35,660 nt of DNA from Chloroflexota bacterium (GCA_029240655.1 JARDZW010000008.1:1-35660); one strand, 5' to 3'; positions 15,742-24,272 are shown, counted from the stretch's first letter. The notes: generated from the letters alone by a model not told the origin. Numbers and translations are program-made.

Positions 15742-16913
15742 CGAAGACGATCGGGATCGGCGTGGTCGGATTCGGGTGGATGGGGCAGGCGCACAGCCGC
15801 GCCTACCGCGACATCCCGGTGTACTTCGCGGAGACCGCGATCCGGCCCCGACTCGTGGCGGTCGCGGACAACGTCCCAGACCGGCTCGACCTCGCCCGCG
15901 ACAATTTCGGGTTCGAAGCGGGGCACCTCGACTGGCGCGAGCTCATCGCCCGTGACGACGTCGACGTCGTCGACGTCACGGCGCCCAACGCCCTTCACCG
16001 CGAGATCGTCGAAGCCGCGGCGGCCGCGGGCAAGCACATCGCGTGCGAGAAGCCCGTGGGCATCGATCCCGAAGCGACGGCCGCGATCGAGCTCGCAGGC
16101 CGGCGGGCGGGCGTCGTCACCGGCTGCGGCTACAACTACCGCTGGGCGCCGCTCGTGCAGCACACCCGCCAGCTCATCGCGGACGGCCGCCTGGGCGACC
16201 TGACCCATTACCGCGGGCGGTTCTTCTCGATGTACGGCCGCGACCGGTTTGGCCTGCTGTCGTGGCGCTTCCTCCAGGAAGAAGCCGGCTACGGGGTCCT
16301 GAGCGACCTCATGTCCCACGCGATCGACATGGCCCAGTTCCTGTGCGGACCGATCAGCCGGGTCGTCGCGGTCAAGGAGACCTTCATCAAGCAACGACCC
16401 CTGCCGACGCCCGGCTCAGGCACGCACTACGAGCGTGGCAAGCCCGACGACCCGACCGGCGCGGTGACCAACGAGGACTATGTCGGGGCACTGGTCGAGT
16501 TCGAGAGCGGGGCGCGCGGCACGCTCGAATGCGACCGATCCATCGTCGGGCCGCAGAGCTCCATGGCCTTCGAGCTCAACGGCTCCAAGGGCGCCATCGG
16601 GTGGGATCACGAGAAGCTCAACCAGCTGCGGCTGTACCTTCCCGAGGAGCAGCCCAACGACGGGTTCATCGAGGTCCTCGGCGGCGACGCCTTCCCGAAC
16701 CACGGGAACATCGTCCCGGGCGGCGGCAACTCGATCGGCTACGAGGACATGAAGCTGATCGAGGCGCTGGCGTTCCTCAAGTCCGTCGCCGCGGGGCAGC
16801 CCCACGATCCGGGCTTCACGCAGGCCCTGGCCAACGCTTCGGTCGCCGCGGCGATGGTCCGTTCGTGGTCGTCGGGGGCTTGGGAGGACGTCGTCAGTCT
16901 GCGCATCGAGTGA
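15738..16913 (+). CDS. Gfo/Idh/MocA family dehydrogenase (inositol/sugar type)
   Basis: A 391-residue enzyme, GTG start overlapping the upstream stop by 4 bases. The Rossmann segment IGIGVVGFGWMGQAHSRAYRD, the ACEKPVGIDPEATAAI lysine motif, and LSDLMSHAIDMAQFLCG with the catalytic Asp/His pair place it firmly in the Gfo/Idh/MocA family. The TGCGYNYRWAPLVQ motif is common in inositol and sugar dehydrogenases of this group. It is longer than the IolG-like protein at 34183 by about 60 residues, with an insert around 215-245 (HYERGKPDDPTGAVTNEDYV). It likely oxidises a hydroxyl of a cyclitol or sugar acid. It differs enough from the other two family members here to suggest separate substrates. 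Confidence 0.9.
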   Translation: MTKTIGIGVVGFGWMGQAHSRAYRDIPVYFAETAIRPRLVAVADNVPDRLDLARDNFGFEAGHLDWRELIARDDVDVVDVTAPNALHREIVEAAAAAGKHIACEKPVGIDPEATAAIELAGRRAGVVTGCGYNYRWAPLVQHTRQLIADGRLGDLTHYRGRFFSMYGRDRFGLLSWRFLQEEAGYGVLSDLMSHAIDMAQFLCGPISRVVAVKETFIKQRPLPTPGSGTHYERGKPDDPTGAVTNEDYVGALVEFESGARGTLECDRSIVGPQSSMAFELNGSKGAIGWDHEKLNQLRLYLPEEQPNDGFIEVLGGDAFPNHGNIVPGGGNSIGYEDMKLIEALAFLKSVAAGQPHDPGFTQALANASVAAAMVRSWSSGAWEDVVSLRIE

Positions 16914-16926
16914 GGTACTCGCCGGG

Positions 16927-17688
16927 ATGCTGAAGAACACGACGAAGGCGAAGCTGGCCGAGGGAAAGGCCGTCTTCGGCTGCTTCGTCCGGACCGCCGA
17001 GCCGTCGCTGATCGAATACGTCGCCCTGCTCGGCTGGGACTTCCTCGTGCTCGACGCCGAGCATGGGACGCTCCTGCCGAACCAGGTCGAGGACCTGTGC
17101 CGGGCCATCGAACCGCGCGGGGTGACGCCGATGGTGCGGGTGACCACGAACGACCCCCCGACGATCCTGCGCTACCTCGATACGGGCGCGCACGGCGCCC
17201 ACATCCCGTGGGTCAACACCGCCGCGGAGGCCGAGCGTGCCGTGCAGTCCGTGAAGTACTCGCCTCGCGGCATCCGCGGGCTGGCCGGCAGCCGGGCGTC
17301 GGAATGGGGCCTGCGCGAACCCCTGAGTGACTTCGTCGCGCGCTCCAACCGCGAAACGCTCGTCGTGGTCCAGGTCGAGACCCAGGACGCCGTCGACGCC
17401 ATCGACGACTATCTGGCGATCGATGGCGTGGACGTGCTGTTCCTCGGGCCGACCGACCTCAGCCAGTCCCTGGGTCATCCCGGGGATCTGCGCCATCCCG
17501 ACGTCCTGGCCGCCATGGACCGCGTCGCGTCGGCCGTCGTCGGATCGGACAAGGTGCTCGGGATCTACGCGGGCACTGCGGACATGACGCGCGAGTGGCT
17601 GGATCGCGGGGCACGCTACTTCACGACCTCACTGGAGCCGTTCCTCCGGGATGGCATGACCCGGCACCTGGAGCACGTTCGAGGATGA
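16927..17688 (+). CDS. HpcH/HpaI-family class II aldolase
   Basis: A 253-residue TIM-barrel aldolase/citrate lyase-like enzyme. Characteristic segments are GWDFLVLDAEHG near 36-47, MVRVTTNDPPTILRYLDTGAHGAHIPWVNT with the metal/substrate loop, RGLAGSRASEWG, and VVVQVETQDAVDAIDDYLAIDGVDVLFLGPTDLSQSLG carrying the metal-binding Glu and the Gly-Pro-Thr-Asp loop. Such enzymes cleave 2-keto-3-deoxy sugar acids (KDR, HKHD, macrophomate type) to pyruvate and an aldehyde. Thirteen bases separate it from the upstream dehydrogenase and seven from iolD. It may supply the carbon-carbon cleavage step that IolJ performs in the Bacillus pathway, for which no gene is visible in the window; this substitution is a guess. 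Confidence 0.88.
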   Translation: MLKNTTKAKLAEGKAVFGCFVRTAEPSLIEYVALLGWDFLVLDAEHGTLLPNQVEDLCRAIEPRGVTPMVRVTTNDPPTILRYLDTGAHGAHIPWVNTAAEAERAVQSVKYSPRGIRGLAGSRASEWGLREPLSDFVARSNRETLVVVQVETQDAVDAIDDYLAIDGVDVLFLGPTDLSQSLGHPGDLRHPDVLAAMDRVASAVVGSDKVLGIYAGTADMTREWLDRGARYFTTSLEPFLRDGMTRHLEHVRG

Positions 17689-17695
17689 CGAAGCC

Positions 17696-19540
17696 ATGAA
17701 GACGATCAGGCTGACCACCGCCCAGGCCATCGTGAAATGGCTGCTCGCGCAGCGGACGCGGATCGACGGCGAGGACGTGCCGATCTTCGCGGGCGTATTC
17801 GCGATCTTCGGCCACGGCAATGTGACGTCCCTGGGCGAGGCGCTCGAACCGGTCCAGGAGGAGCTGCCGACCTACCGCGGCCACAACGAGCAGTCGATGG
17901 CCCTCGCCGCGGTCGCCTACGCCAAGGCGATGCGGGGCCGGCGGATCATGATCGCGACCTCGTCGATCGGTCCCGGCTCGACGAACATGGTGACCGCCGC
18001 CGCTGTCGCCCACGCCAACCGCCTGCCGGTCCTGCTGTTCTCGGGCGACACCTTCCAGCACCGGATCGTCGACCCCGTGCTCCAGCAGGTGGAACACTTC
18101 GATGACCCGACGCTGACCGTGACCGATACGTTCAAGCCCGTGAGCCGCTACTGGGACCGGATCACGAAGCCCGCCCAGATCGTCCGGTCGCTGCCGCAGG
18201 CCCTCGCCGTGATGCTCGACCCGGCCACACGCGGCCCGGCCTTCTTCGCGCTGCCGCAGGACGTCCAGGCTGAGGCGTACGACTTCCCCGAGCGATTCTT
18301 CGAGCCGAAGGTCCACTACATCCGCCGGCCGGGCCCCGATCCGCGCGACGTCCAGGCCGCCGCGGCGCTCATCGAGCGTGCCAAGCGACCGCTCATCGTC
18401 GCCGGGGGTGGGGTCCACTACTCGGGCGCCGTCGACGTTCTGCGAATCTTCGCGGAGCGCCATGCCATCCCGGTCGTCGAGACGGTCGCGGGCAAGTCGA
18501 CGCTCACGCACGACCACCCGAACTACGCCGGCCCGATCGGGGTTACCGGATCGACCGCCGCGAATGCCGTTGCCGAGCAAGCCGACGTCGTCATCGCCGT
18601 GGGGACGCGGCTCCAGGATTTCACGACGGGCTCCTGGTCCGTGTTCAAGGATCCGGATGTCCGGTTCGTCGCGATCAATACGGCCTCGTGGGACGCGCAC
18701 AAGCAGGGGGCGCAGCCGGTCGTCGGTGACGCCAAGGTGTCGCTCGAGGCGATCGACACCGCGCTCGGCACGCACGCAGCACCGCCCGAGTGGCTGTCGA
18801 TGGCCGACGAGCGTATCGCCGAGTGGCACGCTTATCTCGACTCGTGGTCCGGGCGGAAGCATGACGGCCCGCCCGCCTACGCCGAGGTCATCCAGTCCAT
18901 CAACACGGCCGCCAGCCCCGAGGACTACATCGTTTCCGCGGCCGGTGGCCTGCCCGGCGAGCTGAGCATGGGCTGGCGCTCCAAGGGCATCGGCACGTTC
19001 GACTCGGAGTACGGCTACTCGACGATGGGCTACGAGATCGCCGGGGCGTGGGGCGCCCGGATCGCCCGGTCGACGGGTGAGGTCATCGCCTGGGTCGGCG
19101 ACGGCTCGTACCTGATGATGAACTCGGACATCTACTCGACGGTGATGACCGGCCAGAAGGTCATCTTCATGGTCTGCGATAACGGCGGCTTTGCGGTCAT
19201 CAATCGGCTCCAGGTCAACACCGGCGGGGCCGAGTTCAACAACCTGCTCCGCAACACGAACCACGAGCGCTACTTCCAGGTCGACTTCGTGAAGCACGCC
19301 GAATCGATGGGCGCGGTCGCCGAGCGGGTGGACAGCGTTGCCGATCTCCCGGCGGCGTTTGCCCGGGCCAAGGCCGCCGACCGGAGCTACGTCATCGTCG
19401 TGCCCGTCAGCGAGTACACCTGGACCGAGGGCGGCGCCTGGTGGGAGGTCGGCGTCCCTGAGGTCAGCGAGCGGGCCGGGGTACGCTCCGCCCGCGAGGA
19501 CTGGACGGCGAAGAAGCAACACCAGCGCGTGGGAGTCTGA
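17696..19540 (+). CDS. iolD: IolD, 3D-(3,5/4)-trihydroxycyclohexane-1,2-dione acylhydrolase (TPP-dependent)
   Basis: A 614-residue thiamine-diphosphate enzyme. The N-terminal Pyr domain has the catalytic Glu65 in YRGHNEQSMALAAVAYAKA, the middle domain spans about 190-350, and the PP domain carries VGDGSYLMMNSDIYSTV with the GDG-(x)n-N cofactor motif near 466-480. FAIFGHGNVTSLGEAL, ATSSIGPGSTNMVTAAA, NTGGAEFNNLLRNT and YTWTEGGAWWEVGVPEVS are segments typical of IolD rather than of acetolactate synthases. IolD opens the ring of the trihydroxycyclohexanedione made by IolE to 5-deoxyglucuronate, the substrate of IolB, which is encoded at 31004-31885. This gene is the strongest marker that the operon degrades an inositol-type ring. 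The length agrees with family members, and no key residue is missing. Confidence 0.92.
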   Translation: MKTIRLTTAQAIVKWLLAQRTRIDGEDVPIFAGVFAIFGHGNVTSLGEALEPVQEELPTYRGHNEQSMALAAVAYAKAMRGRRIMIATSSIGPGSTNMVTAAAVAHANRLPVLLFSGDTFQHRIVDPVLQQVEHFDDPTLTVTDTFKPVSRYWDRITKPAQIVRSLPQALAVMLDPATRGPAFFALPQDVQAEAYDFPERFFEPKVHYIRRPGPDPRDVQAAAALIERAKRPLIVAGGGVHYSGAVDVLRIFAERHAIPVVETVAGKSTLTHDHPNYAGPIGVTGSTAANAVAEQADVVIAVGTRLQDFTTGSWSVFKDPDVRFVAINTASWDAHKQGAQPVVGDAKVSLEAIDTALGTHAAPPEWLSMADERIAEWHAYLDSWSGRKHDGPPAYAEVIQSINTAASPEDYIVSAAGGLPGELSMGWRSKGIGTFDSEYGYSTMGYEIAGAWGARIARSTGEVIAWVGDGSYLMMNSDIYSTVMTGQKVIFMVCDNGGFAVINRLQVNTGGAEFNNLLRNTNHERYFQVDFVKHAESMGAVAERVDSVADLPAAFARAKAADRSYVIVVPVSEYTWTEGGAWWEVGVPEVSERAGVRSAREDWTAKKQHQRVGV

Positions 19541-19542
19541 GG

Positions 19543-20331
19543 GTGGTGGGGGACTTCGACGATCGGGTGGTCGTCATCACGGGCGCCGCGTCCTTCGTGG
19601 GCGAGGCGATCGGCGCCGACCTGGTGGCCGCCGGCGCCCGCGTGGTCCTGGGTGATCGCGATGCGGACCACGGCGCGTTCGCGGCGGCGCGCCTGGGCGA
19701 TTCGGCTCGCTTCGTCGAGACGGACGTGTCTCAGGATGCCGATCTCGACCGGCTCATCTCGAGCGCGCTCGACGAGCACGGTCGGCTCGATGGGGTGGTC
19801 GGCGTCGCCGCCGATTTCGACGACCAGCTACTCGCCAGCACGCGTGAGCTGTGGGACCGCGTCCTCGACGCCAACGTCGCGTCGGCCGCGATGCTCACGA
19901 CGAAGGGGGCCGCGGCGATGTCCGCGGGCGGCGCCATCGTGCACATCGCCTCGGTGAGCGGACATATCTCACAGCCGGCCCACGTCGTCTACAACGTGTC
20001 CAAGGCCGCGTTGCTCATGCTCGTGAAGAGCTCGGCGCATCACCTCGCCCCGCGCCGCATCCGCGTCAACGCGGTCTCGCCAGGCTGGATGTGGAGCCGC
20101 AACATCGAGCGGCGCTACGGCACCCGGGAACGGGCCGACGCCCTGGCCGCGGAGTTCCAACCGCTCGGTCGGATGGCGGATCCGGAGGAAGCTGCGCACG
20201 CCGTGGCGTTCCTGCTCTCGGACCGTGCGTCGTTCATCACCGGCGCCGAGCTGCTGGTCGACGGTGGCTACTCGACGATCGGTCCCGAGGCGCTCGGCCA
20301 GCCATTCGAGAAGGTCCGGACGATCGAATAG
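19543..20331 (+). CDS. SDR-family oxidoreductase with altered cofactor motif
   Basis: A 262-residue short-chain dehydrogenase/reductase, last gene of the operon, starting at GTG 19543 two bases after iolD (GTG 19546 is equally possible). The catalytic Ser137, Tyr150 and Lys154 (IASVSG, YNVSK) are intact, as are Asn111 and the PGW segment after it. Two cofactor-site features deviate from the classical pattern: TGAASFVG (13-20) has Phe18 where the second glycine of TGxxxGxG is expected, and the usual NNAG is replaced by VGVAAD (86-91). The active site suggests a functional enzyme, but binding of NAD(P) may differ. It probably acts on a hydroxyl or keto group of the same pathway. It converges with the CehA-like gene, four bases away. 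Confidence 0.85.
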   Translation: MVGDFDDRVVVITGAASFVGEAIGADLVAAGARVVLGDRDADHGAFAAARLGDSARFVETDVSQDADLDRLISSALDEHGRLDGVVGVAADFDDQLLASTRELWDRVLDANVASAAMLTTKGAAAMSAGGAIVHIASVSGHISQPAHVVYNVSKAALLMLVKSSAHHLAPRRIRVNAVSPGWMWSRNIERRYGTRERADALAAEFQPLGRMADPEEAAHAVAFLLSDRASFITGAELLVDGGYSTIGPEALGQPFEKVRTIE

Positions 20332-20335
20332 GCCG

Positions 20336-22942
20336 TCAGTGGCGCGAGCGCTCCCGGACGAGGTCGTCGAGCCTCTGCCGACTCGCGGCCATGTACGCCG
20401 CCAGCTGCGTCCGTTCTTCGGGTGAGCGGACCGTGGCGATCTGCTCGACCCACGTCCTCGCGCCGTCGATGATCATGCCGATCGCCGCTGCGTCGTCGGG
20501 CGCGAACGCCGGTTTGCCCTGGACGTCCACATAGACCGGGGAGCTGTGGGCGCCCATGCTCGTGGCGAAGCCCGAGTGGATCTGCTCACGGCTGGTGACC
20601 CTGGCTGCGAGCCATCCGCCCTTCGAGACCGTGACGCGCTCCGAAAGGGTCGCTCGATCGGCCCCGTGGGCAGACGTTGCCGCGATCACGACGCCATCGT
20701 GGACGAGCTCGAGTCGGTCGATGACCGGTTGCGCGGCGGACGCGGTGGCCCGGACCTCGACTGATCCCCCGCCCCGCCCGAGATTGATTTCGTCCCCCGG
20801 CCCGCAGCCGTCGACTGCGAGGTCGATGAACGATCCCGACGAGACGAACGTCCGACCCGCCCGGACGGCGGCCGCCCAGGTGGCGAACGAGATCGGCGCG
20901 CCGGGGTCCAGCTGGGCATAGGTCCGGATGGCCCCGAGCGGGATCTCGGCCGACATCTTGTCCGTGCCACCGACGATGGGCAGCCGGTAGCCGCAATTGA
21001 GGAATCGGTACCACTCGCGGATCGACGGCCCGTCGACGTCCGGTGTGAGGGCCTGCATCTCGACTGCGTCGATCTTGCCCGAGACGATATCGGCGGCGAC
21101 CTCCGCATACGGCAGCGGGAAGTGGACGGCGAGGGCGAGCCCGCCCTGCTCGCGCGCGGCATCGGCCCAATCGGCGATCAGGCCGGTGAGCGGGTCGCCC
21201 AGCCGCGCTTCGGGAGCTCCGGCACTCGCCATCGGGAGGACCGCGTCCGAGGCGCCGAGCAACCCGATGTGACCGAGCATGTTCTGCCGGTTCTCGCTGC
21301 CCATGACCACCATGTGCCGGCCGGTCGGGTCGGCGACGACGGCGGCCGGGAGGTCGGCACCGCTCGTATGGTGGTCGCCCCATTGCGTCGCCAGCAGATT
21401 GACGATGGCGACGCCCTCGGCCCTAGCCTGGAGCAGCGCCGAGGTCGGCGAGATGAAGTGGACGTGGCAGTCGACGGCGATCCAGTCGAGCCCGACGGGG
21501 CCCCCGACAGGCTCCAGCGCCAGGACGAGCGGGCGGCGAGGATCGCCCTCTCCGTCGGCGCCCACCTCGATGGAGCGTGTGAGCGGGCGGTAGCCGAACC
21601 CGCGGACCACCTCGACCTGGACGGCCCCATCCGGCAGCTCGATGGGAAATCGGCCGGGGACGTAGGCGTAGGCGGCAGCCCCGAGCACGAGGTCCGCCCC
21701 GGTGTCCTCGTTGAGCCCCGGGTTGATCTCGTCGCGATGCCCCATCGGCGGGAGGTAGCGCCCGTCGGCCGCCTGGAATCGGACGCGGGCGGGCATCATC
21801 TCCCCGCTCGACGCATCGACGATCTCCACGTCCACGCGGCGGGTCGGCGTCTGCAGCGATTCGATGGTCACGGCGCCGAACCGCTTGCGCGCGCCGTGGG
21901 CCGGCAGGCCGCCCGCCGGCACCAAATCTTCGCCTACGGCGATCACGGCGTCGTCGGTCACGGCGAGATCGACGAGCGTCGCCATGTCTGGCCCGTGATC
22001 CGCGAGCGGCGTCCCCCATCCGATGACCGGACCGGCCTGCCCGCCGGTCGCCTTGGGGGGCCGCGGTGCCGGGCGCTTCCGAAACACCTGCCCGAGATCC
22101 ACCGCGACCTCCGCTGTCCCGGCCGCACCGGCGCCGTCGATCCGGAGCGTGCGCCGCGGCTCGAGGACCAATGGTGAGGCGGCTCCGCGGAACGTCGTGA
22201 CCGCCGCAACGACGACGCCACCGCCCGCGTCGAGCGGCGCGAGCGGTTGCATCCGCAATCGGACGACATCGCCGGCGCCGCCCGGTATCTCGATCGCGTG
22301 TAGCCACAGCGCGATGTCGCCGGTCGGACTGGGCACCGAATCGGCCACCCCGGTCTGTGCCGGACCCCAGGCGCCCGGCAGGATCCCGAGCAAGCCGGCG
22401 TGCCCAGGCTCGGCATAGCCACCGGCGGGCATCGCCGGATACGGCCCACGCCAGTCGAGCGGCGTGTCGATCGTGTGCGCGACGGCGGCGAAGGCGCCCT
22501 GCCCCCAGCCGATGATGCCCTCGTTGACCTCGAACCGCCGGCGCATGACCCCGGCAACGACCGGGCCGGAGGCCAGCTCCACCGTGTAGCGGGCCAGCGG
22601 CTGGCCGACCGGCGTGACCCAGCCGATCGGCAGGTCGGCCGGACGACCCGCGACCGGGTCGCGCCAGGCGTCGCAGAAATGGGCCACGACGACGTGACTG
22701 GCCGGACCCGTCGCGCGCAGGTCGACGACCACCTCGCGGTCGAGCAGGAGCCAGCGCTGCGTGGCCGTCGCGCGGGCGAATCGGAACGGCAGCCCTCGGA
22801 AGACCCGTCGGCCGGTCGGCAGCCGTGCGATCGCATCGCGATAGCCAGGGTGGAGCCACTCGCCCAGCTCGCGGTCGCTCGAGTTGCGCTGCCGCCGCAG
22901 GTCGACCGGGGTCGCGAGCGGTGTCGATCGCGGCGGCGTCAT
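20336..22942 (-). CDS. large CehA/McbA-family metallohydrolase-like protein
   Basis: An 868-residue protein from the ATG at 22942; the longer frame runs back into the operator and is rejected, but no Shine-Dalgarno confirms this start. The first 500 residues look like beta-rich accessory domains. A PHP-type hydrolase domain follows, beginning GLDWIAVDCHVHFISPTS with the HxH metal motif. Further His/Asp-rich segments follow: NLLATQWGDHHTSG, MGSENRQNMLGHIGLLG, LALAVHFPLP and LPIVGGTDKM. The end (about 700 onward) resembles the C-terminal beta domain of CehA/McbA proteins, which include carbaryl hydrolase. No signal peptide is evident. Members hydrolyse esters, carbamates or phosphoesters, and the substrate here is unknown. 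A LacI operator in its promoter ties it to the cyclitol regulon, so removal of a substituent from a modified cyclitol is possible. Confidence 0.75.
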   Translation of the reverse strand: MTPPRSTPLATPVDLRRQRNSSDRELGEWLHPGYRDAIARLPTGRRVFRGLPFRFARATATQRWLLLDREVVVDLRATGPASHVVVAHFCDAWRDPVAGRPADLPIGWVTPVGQPLARYTVELASGPVVAGVMRRRFEVNEGIIGWGQGAFAAVAHTIDTPLDWRGPYPAMPAGGYAEPGHAGLLGILPGAWGPAQTGVADSVPSPTGDIALWLHAIEIPGGAGDVVRLRMQPLAPLDAGGGVVVAAVTTFRGAASPLVLEPRRTLRIDGAGAAGTAEVAVDLGQVFRKRPAPRPPKATGGQAGPVIGWGTPLADHGPDMATLVDLAVTDDAVIAVGEDLVPAGGLPAHGARKRFGAVTIESLQTPTRRVDVEIVDASSGEMMPARVRFQAADGRYLPPMGHRDEINPGLNEDTGADLVLGAAAYAYVPGRFPIELPDGAVQVEVVRGFGYRPLTRSIEVGADGEGDPRRPLVLALEPVGGPVGLDWIAVDCHVHFISPTSALLQARAEGVAIVNLLATQWGDHHTSGADLPAAVVADPTGRHMVVMGSENRQNMLGHIGLLGASDAVLPMASAGAPEARLGDPLTGLIADWADAAREQGGLALAVHFPLPYAEVAADIVSGKIDAVEMQALTPDVDGPSIREWYRFLNCGYRLPIVGGTDKMSAEIPLGAIRTYAQLDPGAPISFATWAAAVRAGRTFVSSGSFIDLAVDGCGPGDEINLGRGGGSVEVRATASAAQPVIDRLELVHDGVVIAATSAHGADRATLSERVTVSKGGWLAARVTSREQIHSGFATSMGAHSSPVYVDVQGKPAFAPDDAAAIGMIIDGARTWVEQIATVRSPEERTQLAAYMAASRQRLDDLVRERSRH

Positions 22943-23009
22943 CGACGCGTGCCAGCGGTCGTCTTCGTTCGCCGTGGCACCCGCGATCACCCTCCGCGAC
23001 AAACCTGCG

Positions 23010-23038
23010 TTGACCCTCTCGCGTCGGTATGCTAGCGT
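23010..23038 (+). promoter_or_regulatory. candidate lacI-ABC promoter
   Basis: TTGACC (23010-23015) and TAGCGT (23033-23038) are spaced by 17 bases and point toward lacI. The operator at 23042-23055 follows directly, so it would cover the start point and allow autorepression. The arrangement mirrors the minus-strand promoter at 12859-12888. Confidence 0.45.
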
Positions 23039-23058
23039 CCGCGCAACCGATTGCACAA
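23029..23058 (-). promoter_or_regulatory. candidate promoter of the CehA-like gene
   Basis: On the minus strand TTGTGC (complement of 23053-23058) and TAGCAT (complement of 23029-23034) are spaced by 18 bases. The LacI operator fills the -35 and spacer. The leader to the chosen ATG would be about 80 bases. Confidence 0.4.
23042..23055. promoter_or_regulatory. LacI-family operator at the CehA-like/lacI divergent promoter
   Basis: CGCAACCGATTGCA shares the run GCAACCGATTGCAC (extending to 23056) with the palindrome at 12838-12857 and has the same central CpG. The left arm is one base less symmetric. It lies 130 bases upstream of the LacI-family gene, so that protein is the natural candidate to bind both sites. 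Confidence 0.82.
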
Positions 23059-23072
23059 GTCACCGAATGCAC
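23059..23072. promoter_or_regulatory. possible second, degenerate operator half
   Basis: GTCACCGAATGCAC matches the main operator core GCAACCGATTGCAC at 11 of 14 positions, with its central CpG 16 bases from that of the first site. It could be an auxiliary binding site or chance similarity. Confidence 0.3.
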
Positions 23073-23155
23073 GCGAAAGCGGAGGGGCATCGGTCAGTGG
23101 GTGCCTGCGTTACACCGTCCGATAAGCAGCCCCGGATGGACGTGATCATCGTCGC

Positions 23156-23173
23156 GCCGCCCCCCTGGGCGGC
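23156..23173 (+). promoter_or_regulatory. GC hairpin in the lacI leader
   Basis: GCCGCCC and GGGCGGC can pair as a 7-bp stem with a CCCT loop, ending 13 bases before the lacI ATG. The start has no clear Shine-Dalgarno, so the hairpin could limit translation. There is no T-run, so it is not a standard terminator. Confidence 0.4.
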
Positions 23174-23186
23174 TTAGCCGGGCCGG

Positions 23187-24272
23187 ATGCGCCGACCCCC
23201 TGAACGTCGGGTCGTCCTCGCGGACGTCGCCCGGCTCGCCGACACCTCGGAGGCGACGGCGTCGCGCGCCCTCAAGCACGATCCCAGGATCGGCGAGGCG
23301 ACCCGCGCGGCCGTCCATGCCGCCGCCGCCAAGCTGGGCTACGTCCCCAATGCCGCGGCCCGCAGCCTGCGGGCGCAACGAACCCACATCCTGGGGATCC
23401 TGCTCGACGACCTGGCGGACCCGGTCCACGCCAAGGTCGCGGCGGGGTTCGAGGAGGCGGCCGCCAGCCAGGGCTTCGCGGTCTTCATCATGACCGGCCT
23501 GCACGACCAGGCACGCGAACAGCGGGCCCTGACGGCGTTCGTCGAGCACCGCGCCGACGGGATCATCGTGGCGTCCTGCGTCAGCGACCCGGCCGACGTG
23601 CTGGACCGCGTCCGGGCCGATCGCGTGGTCTTCGTCCAGCCCGACTACCCGGCCCTCGCCGACGGTGCCGAACCACCCGCTCGCGGCGTCGTCCGGACCG
23701 ACGACAGCGCCGGCGTGGCCGCCACCGTGCGACACCTCGCGGAACGTGGGTACCGACGCCTCACCTACGCCGGCCCGAGTGGCTGGTCCTCCAATGCGTG
23801 GCGGCGTGCGGCCGCGACCGCCACAGTCGAAGAGCTCGGTCTCGGGCCGCTCCGCTTCGTCGACGTTCCCGTCGACGCCTGGCGGGATCCGTCGGGTCTG
23901 GCCCTGACCCTCGCCGACGACCCACCCGACGCCGTGCTCTGCTACGACGACAAGCTGGCCCTCGGACTGCTCGACGCGCTGCGTTCGACGAGCCTCGTCG
24001 TGCCCGATGACCTCGCCGTGGTCGGGTTCGACGGGATCCCGGCGGCCCGCCAGTCCTGGCCCCGGCTGACGACCGTCGAGGTCCCATCCGTGGAGGTCGG
24101 CAGACACGCGGTCGAGATGTTGATCTCGTCCGTGCGCGACGGCCGGATGCCGGCCTCGGAGGTCCTGCCGGTGAGCCTGGTGATCGGGGACAGCACGCCG
24201 CAGCGCGCCCCCCGGACCGGGGGCCCCGACGCGCGTGCGACGGTCGCCACCCTCCCCGGAGCCGGATCATGA
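23187..24272 (+). CDS. LacI-family transcriptional regulator
   Basis: A 361-residue repressor. The N-terminal helix-turn-helix covers about 9-31 (LADVARLADTSEATASRALK), followed by the hinge segment YVPNAAARSLRAQRT, in which Leu61 is the likely minor-groove residue that inserts at the operator's central CpG. The periplasmic-binding-protein-like effector domain spans about 67-345, with ILGILLDDLADPVHAKVAAGFEEAA, HRADGIIVASC, VVGFDGIPAARQSWPRLTTVEVP and a typical C-terminal end. It should dimerise and respond to a sugar or cyclitol ligand. Operators with one shared core lie upstream of it and in the divergent region at 12838-12857. It overlaps the ABC ATPase start by 4 bases (ATGA), so regulator and transporter are co-expressed. 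The ligand cannot be told from sequence. Confidence 0.95.
   Translation: MRRPPERRVVLADVARLADTSEATASRALKHDPRIGEATRAAVHAAAAKLGYVPNAAARSLRAQRTHILGILLDDLADPVHAKVAAGFEEAAASQGFAVFIMTGLHDQAREQRALTAFVEHRADGIIVASCVSDPADVLDRVRADRVVFVQPDYPALADGAEPPARGVVRTDDSAGVAATVRHLAERGYRRLTYAGPSGWSSNAWRRAAATATVEELGLGPLRFVDVPVDAWRDPSGLALTLADDPPDAVLCYDDKLALGLLDALRSTSLVVPDDLAVVGFDGIPAARQSWPRLTTVEVPSVEVGRHAVEMLISSVRDGRMPASEVLPVSLVIGDSTPQRAPRTGGPDARATVATLPGAGS

Noticed and set aside
17621-19522. Open frame of 633 codons on the minus strand
   Set aside because: It is an antisense shadow of the iolD gene, which carries the full TPP-enzyme motif set.
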